Shown: positions 9,392-18,588, counted from the first letter of the stretch. The stretch: 64,000 bases of DNA from Legionella_C sp048541585 (GCF_048541585.1 NZ_CP183303.1:2418001-2482000), one strand, 5' to 3'. The notes: generated by a model from the letters alone, not told the origin. Numbers and translations are program-made.

Positions 9392-10051
9392 CTAATCATC
9401 TAGGAGTGCGTCAGATGGCTTTTCAATCACACCATGCTTCATAGCAAGATAGGTTAATTCAACATCATTTTTAATACCTAACTTCTCAAAAATTCGATAA
9501 CGATAACCATTAATAGTCTTAGTGCTTAAAAATAGACGATCAGCGATATCTTGTACTGTCATCCCACTAGTAATCATTAACATAACCTGCATTTCTCGCT
9601 CTGATAAAGCATTAAATGGTGAGCCTTGAACAGCCATTAAACTATTAATAGCCATCTTCTGAGCAATTTCAGCACTTAAATACTTCTCACCCTTTGCTAC
9701 TTTGCGAATAGCTGCAGCCATTTCTTGCACGCCAGATTCTTTAGTGAGATAACCCATAGCGCCTAACTGTAAAACACGAGTGGGTAAGGGATCAGCACAA
9801 ATTGCTGTAACAGCAATAATCCTGATATGAGGATTAGATTTTTTAAGTCGCCGCGTGACTTCCCATCCATCAATACCTGGCATTTTCATATCCAATAGAA
9901 GAACATCAGGTTTGTGAGATTTCACCAACAATAGGGCTTCCTCGCCGCTTGCAGCCTCAGCAACTACATCCATATCAGGCAAATCTTCTAAAAGTCGGCG
10001 AATACCCATTCTAACCAATGCATGGTCATCGACAATGAGTATTTTGATCAA
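9392..10051 (-). CDS. letA: Response regulator LetA (GacA/UvrY family)
   Basis: LetA is the response regulator of the LetA/LetS two-component system. In Legionella it controls the switch from replicative to transmissive phase through the small RNAs RsmY/RsmZ and CsrA. The receiver domain has acidic residues D8-D9, phospho-acceptor D54 (LLLDMKMPG), T82 and K104. The C-terminal half is a LuxR-type helix-turn-helix (LSEREMQVML ... STKTINGYRYRIFEKLGI). The start codon is TTG at 10051, supported by an AGGAG sequence 6 nt upstream; no in-frame ATG gives a complete receiver domain. The rare start could limit expression (inference). Confidence 0.94.
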   Translation of the reverse strand: MIKILIVDDHALVRMGIRRLLEDLPDMDVVAEAASGEEALLLVKSHKPDVLLLDMKMPGIDGWEVTRRLKKSNPHIRIIAVTAICADPLPTRVLQLGAMGYLTKESGVQEMAAAIRKVAKGEKYLSAEIAQKMAINSLMAVQGSPFNALSEREMQVMLMITSGMTVQDIADRLFLSTKTINGYRYRIFEKLGIKNDVELTYLAMKHGVIEKPSDALLDD

Positions 10052-10537
10052 GTGATGCTCCTTGACAGTCTGTCAGTCAATAAACTTCTTACACAATTGA
10101 AGTAATTTGCTGATAGCAGGATAAAAATATGCTGATTCATAAAACAATGCAGTAACGCTTGTAATATTGTGCTAAGCAAAATTACATATGTGCAAGAGGT
10201 CTCACAATACAAAAATTACGACGATATTAACAAGACTAACTAGGCATTACAATTAAAGATACTTTAATTTGCATAAACTCGAGTTGTACAGGACAAAAAT
10301 GAAAAACATCGTTAACATTTTTTCGCTGTCCTGCAACTTGATCCACAGGACATAGGTCTTTCATAAAAAGACTTAAATAATTTTTCAATTTTTACCTTAT
10401 ACAAAATTAAAATCTTATTAGTTACTATCTCGCTAACTTGTCGAATTAATTATAAGATCCTCTATTAATTATAGAATATTGATCTTATCTTGCTTCTCCT
10501 TGTAAAACTCTATTAGGCATAATTTACAGCAAAGCCT
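10052..10537. other. Intergenic region upstream of letA and downstream of phhA
   Basis: A 486-bp non-coding gap. It contains the letA leader, with a perfect odd palindrome TGACAGTCTGTCA (10063-10075) directly upstream of the ribosome-binding site. It also contains an imperfect long-loop hairpin (GTTGTACAGGACA at about 10283-10295 with TGTCCTGCAAC at 10327-10337). No coding sequence or known small RNA was recognised, and no clear terminator for phhA. Confidence 0.4.
10063..10075. promoter_or_regulatory. Palindrome in the letA leader, candidate operator
   Basis: TGACAGTCTGTCA is a perfect 13-bp odd palindrome. It overlaps the sequence directly 5' of the AGGAG that serves the letA TTG start. 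It could bind a regulator or form a small RNA stem near the ribosome-binding site. There is no further support. Confidence 0.25.
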
Positions 10538-11356
10538 TTAACAAACATGAATATGTATACTAGGATTGTTCTTATCCACCTCAAATAAAGGCGGAAATTC
10601 TCCCAATTCACAAGCTCTTTGCATATATTTTTCTAAATCCTGTCCAACAAAATCATATAAAACTTGATAATTGTCAATAACAAAGTAAATTTGCTGTAAT
10701 CTGTCAATACGATAAGGTGTTCGAAAAACAACAACGGGGTCAAATAAGACGCGTATTGGCACATCACTTTCTACACTATAAGCAGTTTCACTAATAGATG
10801 ATAAAATTCCACCACCGTAGGCGCGTAAACCATTAGCAGTTTTTATTAACCCAAATTCAACCGTAAACCAAAATAAGCGCTGCAATAAAGGCCATTTATT
10901 TTCCGGAAAAGTTAGTACTTTACGTGCATAATTACACAAGAAATCAGCATAAATGTGATCAGTTAACATGGGACAATGGCCAAATATTTCGTGAAAGATA
11001 TCCGGCTCTTTTACATAATTTAACTCTTCTTGGCAACGAATAAAGGTGGCAGCTGGAAAATGACGTTCAGCTAATAATTCAAAAAACTCTCGAGCTGAAA
11101 TTAAAGCTGCAACTGGTTTAACTTGCCAGCCCGTTAGTGACATAAGTCTCGCATTAATTTCAGGGAGCTGCGGAATATGATTAGGTGATAAATTAAGTAT
11201 ATCTAGCCCTTTTAAAAATTCATCACAGGCACGATTAGGTAAAATAGCTTTTTGTCTTTGATAAAGTTGCTGCCAAATATGATCTTCTTCTTCTGAATAC
11301 TCAATAAGCCCTTGTGCATTAGGTTGATGTGAGACGTATCGACTAACAAATTTCAT
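10538..11356 (-). CDS. phhA: Phenylalanine-4-hydroxylase
   Basis: A monomeric, pterin- and iron-dependent enzyme that converts phenylalanine to tyrosine. In L. pneumophila the homologue feeds tyrosine and homogentisate formation and pyomelanin pigment. The 272-residue protein has the iron ligands His122 and His127 in HEIFGHCP and Glu167 in WFTVEFGL, followed by KTANGLRAYGGGILSS. I start it at the ATG at 11356 because CAGGAGC lies 6 nt upstream; a GTG five codons earlier (11371) would place that sequence inside the coding region. The length suits the bacterial single-domain family. The gene appears monocistronic. Confidence 0.95.
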   Translation of the reverse strand: MKFVSRYVSHQPNAQGLIEYSEEEDHIWQQLYQRQKAILPNRACDEFLKGLDILNLSPNHIPQLPEINARLMSLTGWQVKPVAALISAREFFELLAERHFPAATFIRCQEELNYVKEPDIFHEIFGHCPMLTDHIYADFLCNYARKVLTFPENKWPLLQRLFWFTVEFGLIKTANGLRAYGGGILSSISETAYSVESDVPIRVLFDPVVVFRTPYRIDRLQQIYFVIDNYQVLYDFVGQDLEKYMQRACELGEFPPLFEVDKNNPSIHIHVC

Positions 11357-11600
11357 AATAGCTCCTGGCACTCATAGTTATTTAGATTATATAAAATAAT
11401 TTATACCTCTATGAGAAAGCACATATCTGTTTGGAAGACTTAAAGCTTATACAAATCTTAAGCTAATTAATGTTAATTTAAGGTTTTTGTAAAGCCTAAC
11501 CATCATTTTTTAAATAAATTACTTCACTAATGCCAACATAAAAAACAATAAGTCATCTATAGGGCGATATGACTTAAATTATAGCTATTTATAACAGAAA

Positions 11601-12461
11601 TCAAGAAGTGCGTTTACCGATTTTAGAAATAGGTATAAAGGTTTCAATACCTGTCTCTAATCGACGTTGCTCACCTTTCCAAGCATGACCATAAATAACT
11701 TCATAAGTGAGCGGATATTTGCCGTCTATGGTAAGAAGTTTTTGATAATTTTTCTCAAAAGCCTGCCAATGACCTTTGGCCGTTAAACCTTGATTACGAT
11801 GAAGATTTATATTACGTACACCTTGTGCTTTTAAGCTAGATGTAAGTTCTCCTAAATCATTATAATGAACCGTTAAATATTCCATATCAACAACGGGATC
11901 TAAAAAGCGTTCATTTAATAAACAATCACCAATATCATGCATATCTATAAAATTATTGGTATGCGCATAGTTATTAACTAAAGCCCAGGCCTGCTTTAAT
12001 TCTTTAAAAGTATCTGGGCCTAATGTAGAAAACATAAAACAACCATTTGGCGCCATCACGCGATTTAATTCACGAAATAGTGGCGCTAACGTTGCATTCC
12101 AATGAATAACTTGGTTGGCAAAAATTAGATCAAATACGCCGTCAACAAAAGGTAGAGTCATCATGTCGGCATTTATCAGGAGCCATTTACGCCAAAAAGT
12201 TTGTTTTTGTCTAGCTTGCAATAACATCTCATAAGCAATATCAAGTCCAATAATCACTGCCTTTGGATACTTTTTTTTAAGTAAAAGACTAAAAATAGCC
12301 GGTCCACAACCTAAATCAAGGATAAAACGAGGTTGAATTTTTAAATAATCCAATCGTTCAAATAGGCGATTTCCTATTTCAGTTTGAACTTTTGCTGCCT
12401 GTTGATAATGGACAGCATGTTGATTAAAGGCATTGCAAATTTCTGTTTTAGGATTCATCAT
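11601..12461 (-). CDS. bioC: Malonyl-ACP O-methyltransferase BioC
   Basis: BioC methylates malonyl-ACP to start pimelate synthesis for biotin. The 286-residue protein has SAM-binding motif I ILDLGCGPAIFSLLL (about residues 42-56). Motif II acidic residue lies in IIGLDIAYEML, and the post-motif stretch FDLIFANQVIHWN is typical of BioC. NGCFMFSTLGPDTFKEL is also characteristic of BioC proteins. The length is somewhat above the usual 250. It stands alone, apart from other bio genes, and is divergent from comF with overlapping leader regions. The start is ATG at 12461; the next codon is also ATG. Confidence 0.85.
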   Translation of the reverse strand: MMNPKTEICNAFNQHAVHYQQAAKVQTEIGNRLFERLDYLKIQPRFILDLGCGPAIFSLLLKKKYPKAVIIGLDIAYEMLLQARQKQTFWRKWLLINADMMTLPFVDGVFDLIFANQVIHWNATLAPLFRELNRVMAPNGCFMFSTLGPDTFKELKQAWALVNNYAHTNNFIDMHDIGDCLLNERFLDPVVDMEYLTVHYNDLGELTSSLKAQGVRNINLHRNQGLTAKGHWQAFEKNYQKLLTIDGKYPLTYEVIYGHAWKGEQRRLETGIETFIPISKIGKRTS

Positions 12462-12492
12462 GAGGCGCTTAATAATAGGAAGTCCAACAACT

Positions 12493-13206
12493 ATGCTTAA
12501 AAAATTGGCCAGTATAGCACAACTACTGCGCTTGACTGCAGTATGCGCTTTATGTAATCAATACCATCGCGAGCATTTTGCTATTTGTAATTCTTGCTTA
12601 GCCTTGCTAAGGCGCTTAGAGCATGCTTGTGTTATTTGCCAATTACCATTAGCAGATGACTCTATATTACAATGTGGATATTGTATTAAACAGAAACCGA
12701 TTTATGATCAAGTATTAACAGCTTATATTTTTGAAGAGCCATTACGAACGTTAATTCATCAGTTTAAATACCAACAAGCACTTTACCTAAATTCATTATT
12801 AACTAAACTCATGCTAGATGCTCTACCCAATCAATCCTATTATTCAGACTGCCTTATCCCTATCCCATTACATCCTAAGCGGCTCTATAATCGTGGTTTT
12901 AATCAGTCTGTTATCTTAGCACAAGCATTAGGTAAAAAACTTGCTATTCCAGTTGATTTAAGAGTGCTACACAAAACAAGAAATACGCAACCACAAGCTA
13001 CTTTATCAAGAAAACAACGACATAGTAACTTAAACTCCTCTTTTACCGTTCACACAAATCATTATCAGCATGTAACAATTATTGATGATTTATTAACAAC
13101 AGGAAGTACTGCTAATGAAGTTGCCAAGGCGTTAAAAGATAAAAATATTCAACGTGTTGATATATGGTGTTTAGCAAGAGCTACAATAGACCTCTTTCCA
13201 AACTAG
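12493..13206 (+). CDS. comF: ComF family phosphoribosyltransferase-like protein
   Basis: ComF proteins are linked to natural competence and DNA uptake. The 237-residue protein has an N-terminal zinc-finger region with several CxxC pairs (CALC, CNSC, CVIC, CGYC). A phosphoribosyltransferase-like domain carries the PRPP-loop motif VTIIDDLLTTGSTANEV near the C-terminus, preceded by IPIPLHPKRLYNRGFNQS. I choose the ATG at 12493, with AGGAAG 10 nt upstream; earlier ATGs (12433, 12460) overlap the bioC start region. The last eight codons and the TAG stop lie in the left inverted repeat of the element at 13185-13335, so the C-terminus (IDLFPN) was probably supplied by that insertion. Confidence 0.9.
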   Translation: MLKKLASIAQLLRLTAVCALCNQYHREHFAICNSCLALLRRLEHACVICQLPLADDSILQCGYCIKQKPIYDQVLTAYIFEEPLRTLIHQFKYQQALYLNSLLTKLMLDALPNQSYYSDCLIPIPLHPKRLYNRGFNQSVILAQALGKKLAIPVDLRVLHKTRNTQPQATLSRKQRHSNLNSSFTVHTNHYQHVTIIDDLLTTGSTANEVAKALKDKNIQRVDIWCLARATIDLFPN

Positions 13207-13335
13207 TAGTAATGGCCAATCTCAACCGAAAAAGTCTTCAAAATGCTTATGTACATACTTCATATACACTGCACTTTTTCAACCTTTTTTCGACTGACTT
13301 TGTCTCATTACTATTAGTTTGGAAAGAGGTCTAAT
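13185..13335. repeat. MITE-like element with 30-bp terminal inverted repeats, overlapping the comF end
   Basis: The left end (13185-13214, starting AATAGACCTCTTTCC) and right end (13306-13335, ending GGAAAGAGGTCTAAT) are inverted copies, matching at 28 of 30 positions. The intervening 91 bp hold no gene. Ends of type TAGACYTCTTTC recur at 20571, 22851, 25805 and 27736, so this is one member of a dispersed family. No flanking duplication is clear. Confidence 0.85.
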
Positions 13336-13351
13336 AACTTAATCATTAAAC

Positions 13352-14422
13352 CTAATGTACTAAACGTTGCAGATCATTTGATATTAATTGAACTAAAAAT
13401 ACCACAAATGCAATAAAAGCTAATTGGTAAAGTAATACTTCTAAGGCAATTGAGACAGGTTTGCCACGAATTTTTTCAAGTATAGTTAATAGAATTGAAC
13501 CACCATCTAAGCCAGGAATAGGAAATAAATTAACGAGCCCAACTGCTAAACTAAAATTAGCTATAAAATATAAAAAAGTAATTAAACCCTCGTGTAGTGA
13601 GCTTACTGAAACTGAAATTATTCCAATAGGGCCAAGTAGCAACGAAAAAGGAATGGCGCCAATTAAAACTTGCTTTAATGCTAAGAGTAAAAAGAAGAAC
13701 ATCCGCCAGATTGTGCGTAAGGATTCTACAATAGCTGCTAGAAACGATTTAGGAACAACCTGTTGCTTAAATTGAGGAGATTTATCAATGGATAGTCCTA
13801 AAAAACCCGCTAAACCTTTCGTATTTTTGGTAAAATTAGCATTTAAATTTAAATTAATTTTTCTCTCTATTTGTTGAGCATCAGTAACAGTAGCAGTTAC
13901 CGCAGACTTTCCTAAATTAACGATTAAGATATTCCCTACTTCCTGCCATGAATTAGTCGGCCAGTTTTCGATACTTATAAAATGATCAGCAGGCTTTAAA
14001 CCTGCATTTGCCGCAATACTATTAGGAACGACATCTTTAATTACTGGTGTTAACTGTTGATGCCCTACTAAATAGAAAATAGTAAGCGCTAATAAAGCAA
14101 CAAAAAAATTTGCCACTCCCCCTGCTAACAGGATAATAATTCGTTGCCAGGCTGGCCGTTTATCAAAGCAGACAGAATATTGCTCTGGTTTAACCTGTTG
14201 AATACGCGAATTTAGAAGCTTAACATAACCGCCTAGGGGCCACATGGCCCATACCCATTCCTGTCCCTTTCTATCTTTCCAGCAAAAAATAGGTTTACCA
14301 AAGCCAATTGAAATACGCTGTATTTTTACACCAAAAAATTTTGCCGCTAAGGCATGTCCTGCTTCATGTAAACCCACAACTAATAAAAGGGTTAATACAA
14401 TAGCAAGTAACGCAATAAACAT
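13352..14422 (-). CDS. M50 site-2-type membrane zinc metalloprotease (RseP-like, one PDZ)
   Basis: An inner-membrane protease family that cleaves substrates within or near the membrane. The 356-residue protein has the zinc motif HEAGH (residues 19-23) in its first transmembrane segment. A PDZ-like domain follows near 125-180 (VVPNSIAANAGLKPADHFISI). The second active-site motif NLFPIPGLDGG (298-308, LDG at 305-307) lies in a late membrane segment. RseP of E. coli is about 450 residues with two PDZ domains, so this is a shorter single-PDZ relative and is not beside bamA/dxr. It may be a second paralogue. Its substrate is unknown. The AGAGG ribosome-binding site overlaps a palindromic element at 14429-14579. 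Confidence 0.85.
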   Translation of the reverse strand: MFIALLAIVLTLLLVVGLHEAGHALAAKFFGVKIQRISIGFGKPIFCWKDRKGQEWVWAMWPLGGYVKLLNSRIQQVKPEQYSVCFDKRPAWQRIIILLAGGVANFFVALLALTIFYLVGHQQLTPVIKDVVPNSIAANAGLKPADHFISIENWPTNSWQEVGNILIVNLGKSAVTATVTDAQQIERKINLNLNANFTKNTKGLAGFLGLSIDKSPQFKQQVVPKSFLAAIVESLRTIWRMFFFLLLALKQVLIGAIPFSLLLGPIGIISVSVSSLHEGLITFLYFIANFSLAVGLVNLFPIPGLDGGSILLTILEKIRGKPVSIALEVLLYQLAFIAFVVFLVQLISNDLQRLVH

Positions 14423-14428
14423 AAGTAT

Positions 14429-14579
14429 ACCTCTACCTTTAAAGGACTGGTTTTTAGAGTTTCGTGCTGCTAGAAAATTTTAAAAAACTTGTAATAAATT
14501 ACCTATTCTTTGCTTTTTAAAATTTCCTAGCCACAAAATCAAGTTACAAAAAAACCAGCCACTTTAATGGCAGAGGTAA
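14429..14579. repeat. Long imperfect palindrome upstream of the M50 protease gene
   Basis: Two arms of about 60 bp are imperfect inverted copies. The outer ends are TACCTCTACC (14429-14438) and GGCAGAGGTA (14570-14579). The middle part pairs GGACTGGTTTTT with AAAAACCAGCC, and the inner part pairs CTAGAAAATTTTAAAAA with TTTTTAAAATTTCCTAG. The element fills nearly the whole gap between two minus-strand genes. Its left end contains the ribosome-binding site of the M50 protease gene. It looks like a MITE or a large mRNA hairpin; sequence alone does not separate the two. Confidence 0.75.
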
Positions 14580-14588
14580 AAATTTAAA

Positions 14589-14867
14589 TTAACGCGTATT
14601 ATCAACAACTAATTGCAGTACAGGGCGGCGCGTGCGTTCGGATTCTAACTCACAGCCCTTACGGTAGACTTCAAAAGTTCGGTAAACTTGATTTGTTTCG
14701 CTATCTACCAATTCGACATCATCGCCTTGATCGTCAAGTAAGGTTACAGTTAAACGAATTTCACGAAATTGGGTAATTTGATAATGCTCTTTAAATAAAC
14801 GTAGTACACTTAATAAACTTTCTGCAGCTTCTTCATTAGTATGTTTTCCCTGCAAGATAATTTCCAT
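14589..14867 (-). CDS. Conserved-looking small protein of unknown function
   Basis: A 92-residue acidic protein (MEIILQGKHTNEEAAESLLS at the start) with a predicted beta-alpha-beta pattern and no signal peptide or membrane segment. I do not recognise the family. The size and opening beta strand recall the ribosome hibernation factor HPF, but its typical motifs are absent and I do not call it that. A good AAGGAG-type site precedes the ATG at 14867. It is divergent from hemA. Confidence 0.75.
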   Translation of the reverse strand: MEIILQGKHTNEEAAESLLSVLRLFKEHYQITQFREIRLTVTLLDDQGDDVELVDSETNQVYRTFEVYRKGCELESERTRRPVLQLVVDNTR

Positions 14868-15066
14868 TTCCTACTCCTTATAAAAGGAATCAATTTAATT
14901 AGCGGCATAAATTAGAATGTCTTGAGTCTGGCTCCTATCTGGCTTAGCATTATTTACTTTAAAAAATAGCTTTAAACATAAAAATAAGCTTTAAATTTTA
15001 ATGACGTCTATAAAAGAAAATAGTTTTGGTTTACAATTCATAATTATAGCGTAACCGTGTAGATAT

Positions 15067-16329
15067 ATGGTGTTTGTTGCCTGTGGGCTCAATTATAAAA
15101 CAGCTCCTCTAGAAGTTCGTGAGAAAATTGCTTTGCCTCCAGCGAGGCAAGATAGCTTTTTGCAAAATTTAATTGCTCAGCCTGCGGTCAATGAAGCAGC
15201 TATACTATCAACCTGCAATCGTACAGAAATCTATTGCGAAACTGATAATCCCAAAGAATTACTTCCTTGGATAGCAGAAGAGCATCACCTCATTAAGAAA
15301 GAATTATTACCATTTTTTTACCTCTATCCAGGCGAAGAAGGTATAAGACATACCTTACGTGTTGCTAGCGGGCTAGACTCAATGATGTTAGGTGAACCGC
15401 AGATTCTAGGCCAAATGAAGCAGGCTTATAAACAAGCTTGCCAAGCAGGCACAATTAAAACTAATTTACGTTTTATTTTTGAGTATGTATTCAAAGCCAG
15501 TAAACGGGTAAGAAACCGTAGCGGCATAGGTACAAACCCAATTTCAGTTGCTTACGCTGCAGTACAATTGATTAGCAAACTATTTTCTAGTTCTAAAGAT
15601 TTAGATGTCTTTTTAATTGGTTCAGGTGAGACAGCAACTTTAGTTGCAAAATATTTACATAAACAAGGCTTGCATCGTTTTAAAGTAGCAAGTCGCACTC
15701 GAGAAAATGCCGAATTATTAGCAGCTAATTTCAATGGTGAGGCACTTGCTATTGGCGATATCCCTGAATACTTAGCACAAGCTGATGTGGTTATTTCTGC
15801 TACGGCTTGTCCACTGCCCTTTATTAATAAAAGCTTAGTTGCAAATTCTCTTATAAAGCGTAACTATGCGCCTATGTTTTTCTTAGACTTAGCTGTACCA
15901 AGAGATATTGAACCTGATGTCGGCAAGCTACAAAATGTAAGTCTATATAATATAGATGATTTACAAACCATGATTGAACAAGGCATGAATGAAAGACGAA
16001 CAGCAGCCTTGCAAGCAGAACAATTGATAGATTGCGAGCTAGATAATTATATTCGTTGGCATCGCTCATTGCGCGCCAAAGAGGTCATTTGTGATTATCG
16101 CCATCGTATGCAATTGCTGGCTGAAGAAGAATTGCGTCGTGCCAAAACTAAATTATCCAATGGCTTTAATCAAGATTTAGTTCTACGTGAGTTTTGTGAC
16201 AGGCTCGTTAATAAATTAACTCATCATCCTACGACAGGCTTAAAACAAGCTGCTTGGGATGGTAGACAAGAACTACTTGATTTAACTCACTATTTATTTA
16301 ATACCGTAGATGATCCCGTAAATATATGA
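15067..16329 (+). CDS. hemA: Glutamyl-tRNA reductase
   Basis: HemA reduces glutamyl-tRNA to glutamate-1-semialdehyde, the first committed step of tetrapyrrole synthesis by the C5 route. The 420-residue protein has the catalytic motif STCNRTE with Cys50, the signature GLDSMMLGEPQILGQMK near residues 102-118, an NADPH-binding loop LIGSGETATLVA near 183-194, and a C-terminal dimerisation helix region. Length is normal. The ATG at 15067 has no clear Shine-Dalgarno sequence. The stop overlaps the prfA start by 4 bp, the conserved hemA-prfA-prmC order. Confidence 0.97.
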   Translation: MVFVACGLNYKTAPLEVREKIALPPARQDSFLQNLIAQPAVNEAAILSTCNRTEIYCETDNPKELLPWIAEEHHLIKKELLPFFYLYPGEEGIRHTLRVASGLDSMMLGEPQILGQMKQAYKQACQAGTIKTNLRFIFEYVFKASKRVRNRSGIGTNPISVAYAAVQLISKLFSSSKDLDVFLIGSGETATLVAKYLHKQGLHRFKVASRTRENAELLAANFNGEALAIGDIPEYLAQADVVISATACPLPFINKSLVANSLIKRNYAPMFFLDLAVPRDIEPDVGKLQNVSLYNIDDLQTMIEQGMNERRTAALQAEQLIDCELDNYIRWHRSLRAKEVICDYRHRMQLLAEEELRRAKTKLSNGFNQDLVLREFCDRLVNKLTHHPTTGLKQAAWDGRQELLDLTHYLFNTVDDPVNI

Positions 16330-17414
16330 AAAAATCGCTTGAGCTAAAATTACAACAATTATTAGAACGTTTTCAAGAAGTAAGCCGGTTGCTGTCTGAG
16401 CCTTCTATCATTGCGGATCAAAATCAGTTTAAAAATTTATCTAAAGAATATGCTCACTTAGAGCCTCTAGCTAATTGCTATAATAACTATTTAAAAGCTG
16501 AAACTAATCTTAAATCCCTAGAAGAGCTTGTTACAGGTGCTGACGAAGACTTAGCTAGTATGGCTGCAGAAGAAATTGATACAGCAAAAGGCGAAGTGGA
16601 AAAACTTGAAGATGAATTACAATGGCATTTAGTCCCTAAAGACCCCGATGATTCACGTAATGTTTACTTAGAAGTACGTGCAGGTGCTGGTGGTGATGAA
16701 GCGTCTATCTTTGCAGGTGATTTATTTCGTATGTATAGCCGCTATGCTGAGAATCAAGGCTGGCATGTTGAAGTTGTTAGTGCTAATGCGGGCGAGCATG
16801 GTGGCTATAAAGAAATTATTGCGCGTATTTCAGGTAATGCTGTTTATTCACAATTAAAATTTGAATCAGGCGCACATCGTGTGCAACGGGTGCCAACAAC
16901 CGAATCTCAAGGCCGTGTCCATACTTCAACTTGTACAGTTGCCATTTTGCCTGAAGTTGAAGAAATTGATGATATTGACATTAATCCAGATGAATTACGT
17001 ATCGACACTTATCGTTCTTCTGGCGCAGGCGGACAGCATGTTAATAAAACAGACTCAGCTATTCGCATTACCCATTTACCTACTGGGGTTGTAGTAGAGT
17101 GCCAAGATGAGCGGTCTCAACATAAAAATCGCTCTAAAGCCATGGCCTTATTAAAAACTCGTCTGCTTGATGCAGAACAAAGTAAACAGCGACAAGAACA
17201 GGCTCAAACAAGAAAACTCTTAGTCGGCTCTGGCGATCGCTCAGAACGAATTCGAACTTATAATTTTCCGCAAGGCCGTTTAACCGATCACCGCATCAAC
17301 CTTACTCTTTATCAACTCAATGATATTATCGAGGGGGATATTTCACCTGTGCTTGAAGCGCTCAAGCGTGAACATCATGCTGAATTGCTTGCAGAGCTTG
17401 GACGCCATGAATAA
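16326..17414 (+). CDS. prfA: Peptide chain release factor 1
   Basis: RF1 reads UAA and UAG stop codons and triggers peptide release. The 362-residue protein has the peptidyl-tRNA hydrolysis motif GGQ in SSGAGGQHVNKTDSAIR (about residues 229-245) and normal length for the family. It is the second gene of hemA-prfA-prmC and overlaps both neighbours. Its presence means UAG is read as a stop here, relevant to the amber codon at 54141-54143. Confidence 0.97.
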   Translation: MKKSLELKLQQLLERFQEVSRLLSEPSIIADQNQFKNLSKEYAHLEPLANCYNNYLKAETNLKSLEELVTGADEDLASMAAEEIDTAKGEVEKLEDELQWHLVPKDPDDSRNVYLEVRAGAGGDEASIFAGDLFRMYSRYAENQGWHVEVVSANAGEHGGYKEIIARISGNAVYSQLKFESGAHRVQRVPTTESQGRVHTSTCTVAILPEVEEIDDIDINPDELRIDTYRSSGAGGQHVNKTDSAIRITHLPTGVVVECQDERSQHKNRSKAMALLKTRLLDAEQSKQRQEQAQTRKLLVGSGDRSERIRTYNFPQGRLTDHRINLTLYQLNDIIEGDISPVLEALKREHHAELLAELGRHE

Positions 17415-18255
17415 CATCAAATATTCACTTGAGCTTGCAACAAGGCAACTGACTGAATATATTCAAGAAGATGCACGTAATGATGCTGAAATTTTATTAG
17501 CTTATGTGATGGGTAAAACGCGAACATATATTTATACTCATCCGGAAAAAGAACTAACTAAAGAAGAATTCAACCGTTTCCAACGTTTAGTCGCTCGTCG
17601 TTCCTTAGGGGTACCGGTTGCTTATATTATTGGAACTCGAGAATTTTGGTCTTTACCTTTAAAAGTTAATGAAGAAACACTCATTCCTCGCCCTGAAACT
17701 GAGTTATTAGTAGAAATTGCTTTAACATTATTAAAAGCCTGTCCTAATGCCTATATTTTAGACTTAGGTACTGGCAGCGGTGCTATAGCACTTGCTTTAG
17801 CAAAAGAACGATCGGATTGGATGATCACAGCTTGTGATTGTAGCCAAGGGGCACTAGCAACGGCTAAAAATAATGCTCATCTTTTAAATTTATCTAACAT
17901 TCATTTTTGCTATTCTGATTGGTTTTCACAAATAGATAAACAGCAAACTTTTCATGCTATTGTATCAAATCCGCCCTATGTTGCCGCTAATGATCCCCAT
18001 TTAATTTCTGGTGACTTACGTTTTGAACCACAACTTGCCTTAGTTGGTGGGCAGGATGGTTTAGCAGCTTTAGAACACATTATCAAGCATAGTTTTGCGA
18101 GGCTTAAACACGAAGGTTTATTATTAATAGAGCACGGTTTTGATCAAAAATCCTCAGTTGCGTCTATGCTTAATAAGTATGGCTATCAAGATGTACAATG
18201 TTGGCAAGATTTACAAGGACACGACCGAGTTAGTGTAGGAAGACGTATAATTTAA
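17407..18255 (+). CDS. prmC: Release factor glutamine methyltransferase PrmC (HemK)
   Basis: PrmC methylates the GGQ glutamine of release factors using SAM, here the product of the gene before it. The 282-residue protein has motif I LDLGTGSGAIALALA and the catalytic NPPY in AIVSNPPYVA, near residues 116-130 and 183-192. I start it at the ATG at 17407, which overlaps the prfA stop by 8 bp and gives the normal N-terminus MNNIKYSLELA; an earlier in-frame ATG at 17320 lies deep inside prfA. Confidence 0.95.
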   Translation: MNNIKYSLELATRQLTEYIQEDARNDAEILLAYVMGKTRTYIYTHPEKELTKEEFNRFQRLVARRSLGVPVAYIIGTREFWSLPLKVNEETLIPRPETELLVEIALTLLKACPNAYILDLGTGSGAIALALAKERSDWMITACDCSQGALATAKNNAHLLNLSNIHFCYSDWFSQIDKQQTFHAIVSNPPYVAANDPHLISGDLRFEPQLALVGGQDGLAALEHIIKHSFARLKHEGLLLIEHGFDQKSSVASMLNKYGYQDVQCWQDLQGHDRVSVGRRII

Positions 18256-18588
18256 GGGGTAATAGCTTAAGTAAGTTAGATTAAATCTTAATGAAAGGCG
18301 AGAGATGATCTATTATAGTTGATGGCAACGCTAATTTTTGGTATACCTAAGCGCCTTTAATTGTCATGCCCTTAAGTTTGTATCTGATTCTTAATCGCAA
18401 GTAGCAAACCTTGAGAAAAGTCAGATTTAAGTGCAATTAAGTGCAATTAATTCAAAATAATCTATTATAGATGAGCTATAGTAATTATTTTAGAATTATT
18501 TTCACCAATATGCGCCTAACAGGCTTTATTGAATTTATGATCTACAATAGGGCGTGTATGTGGATAAGTACCAACGTGGGAGGCAATT
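18256..18588. other. Intergenic region between prmC and dksA
   Basis: A 333-bp gap that must hold the dksA promoter. It contains a short direct repeat of AAGTGCAATT (about 18430-18448) and two copies of ATCTATTATAG (about 18308 and 18460). I see no terminator with a T tract after prmC, no RNA gene and no coding sequence. Confidence 0.4.

Noticed and set aside
14589..14867. Ribosome hibernation factor HPF for the 92-residue protein
   Set aside because: Length and first strand are similar, but the conserved basic and motif residues of HPF/YfiA are not present, and it is not near rpoN.
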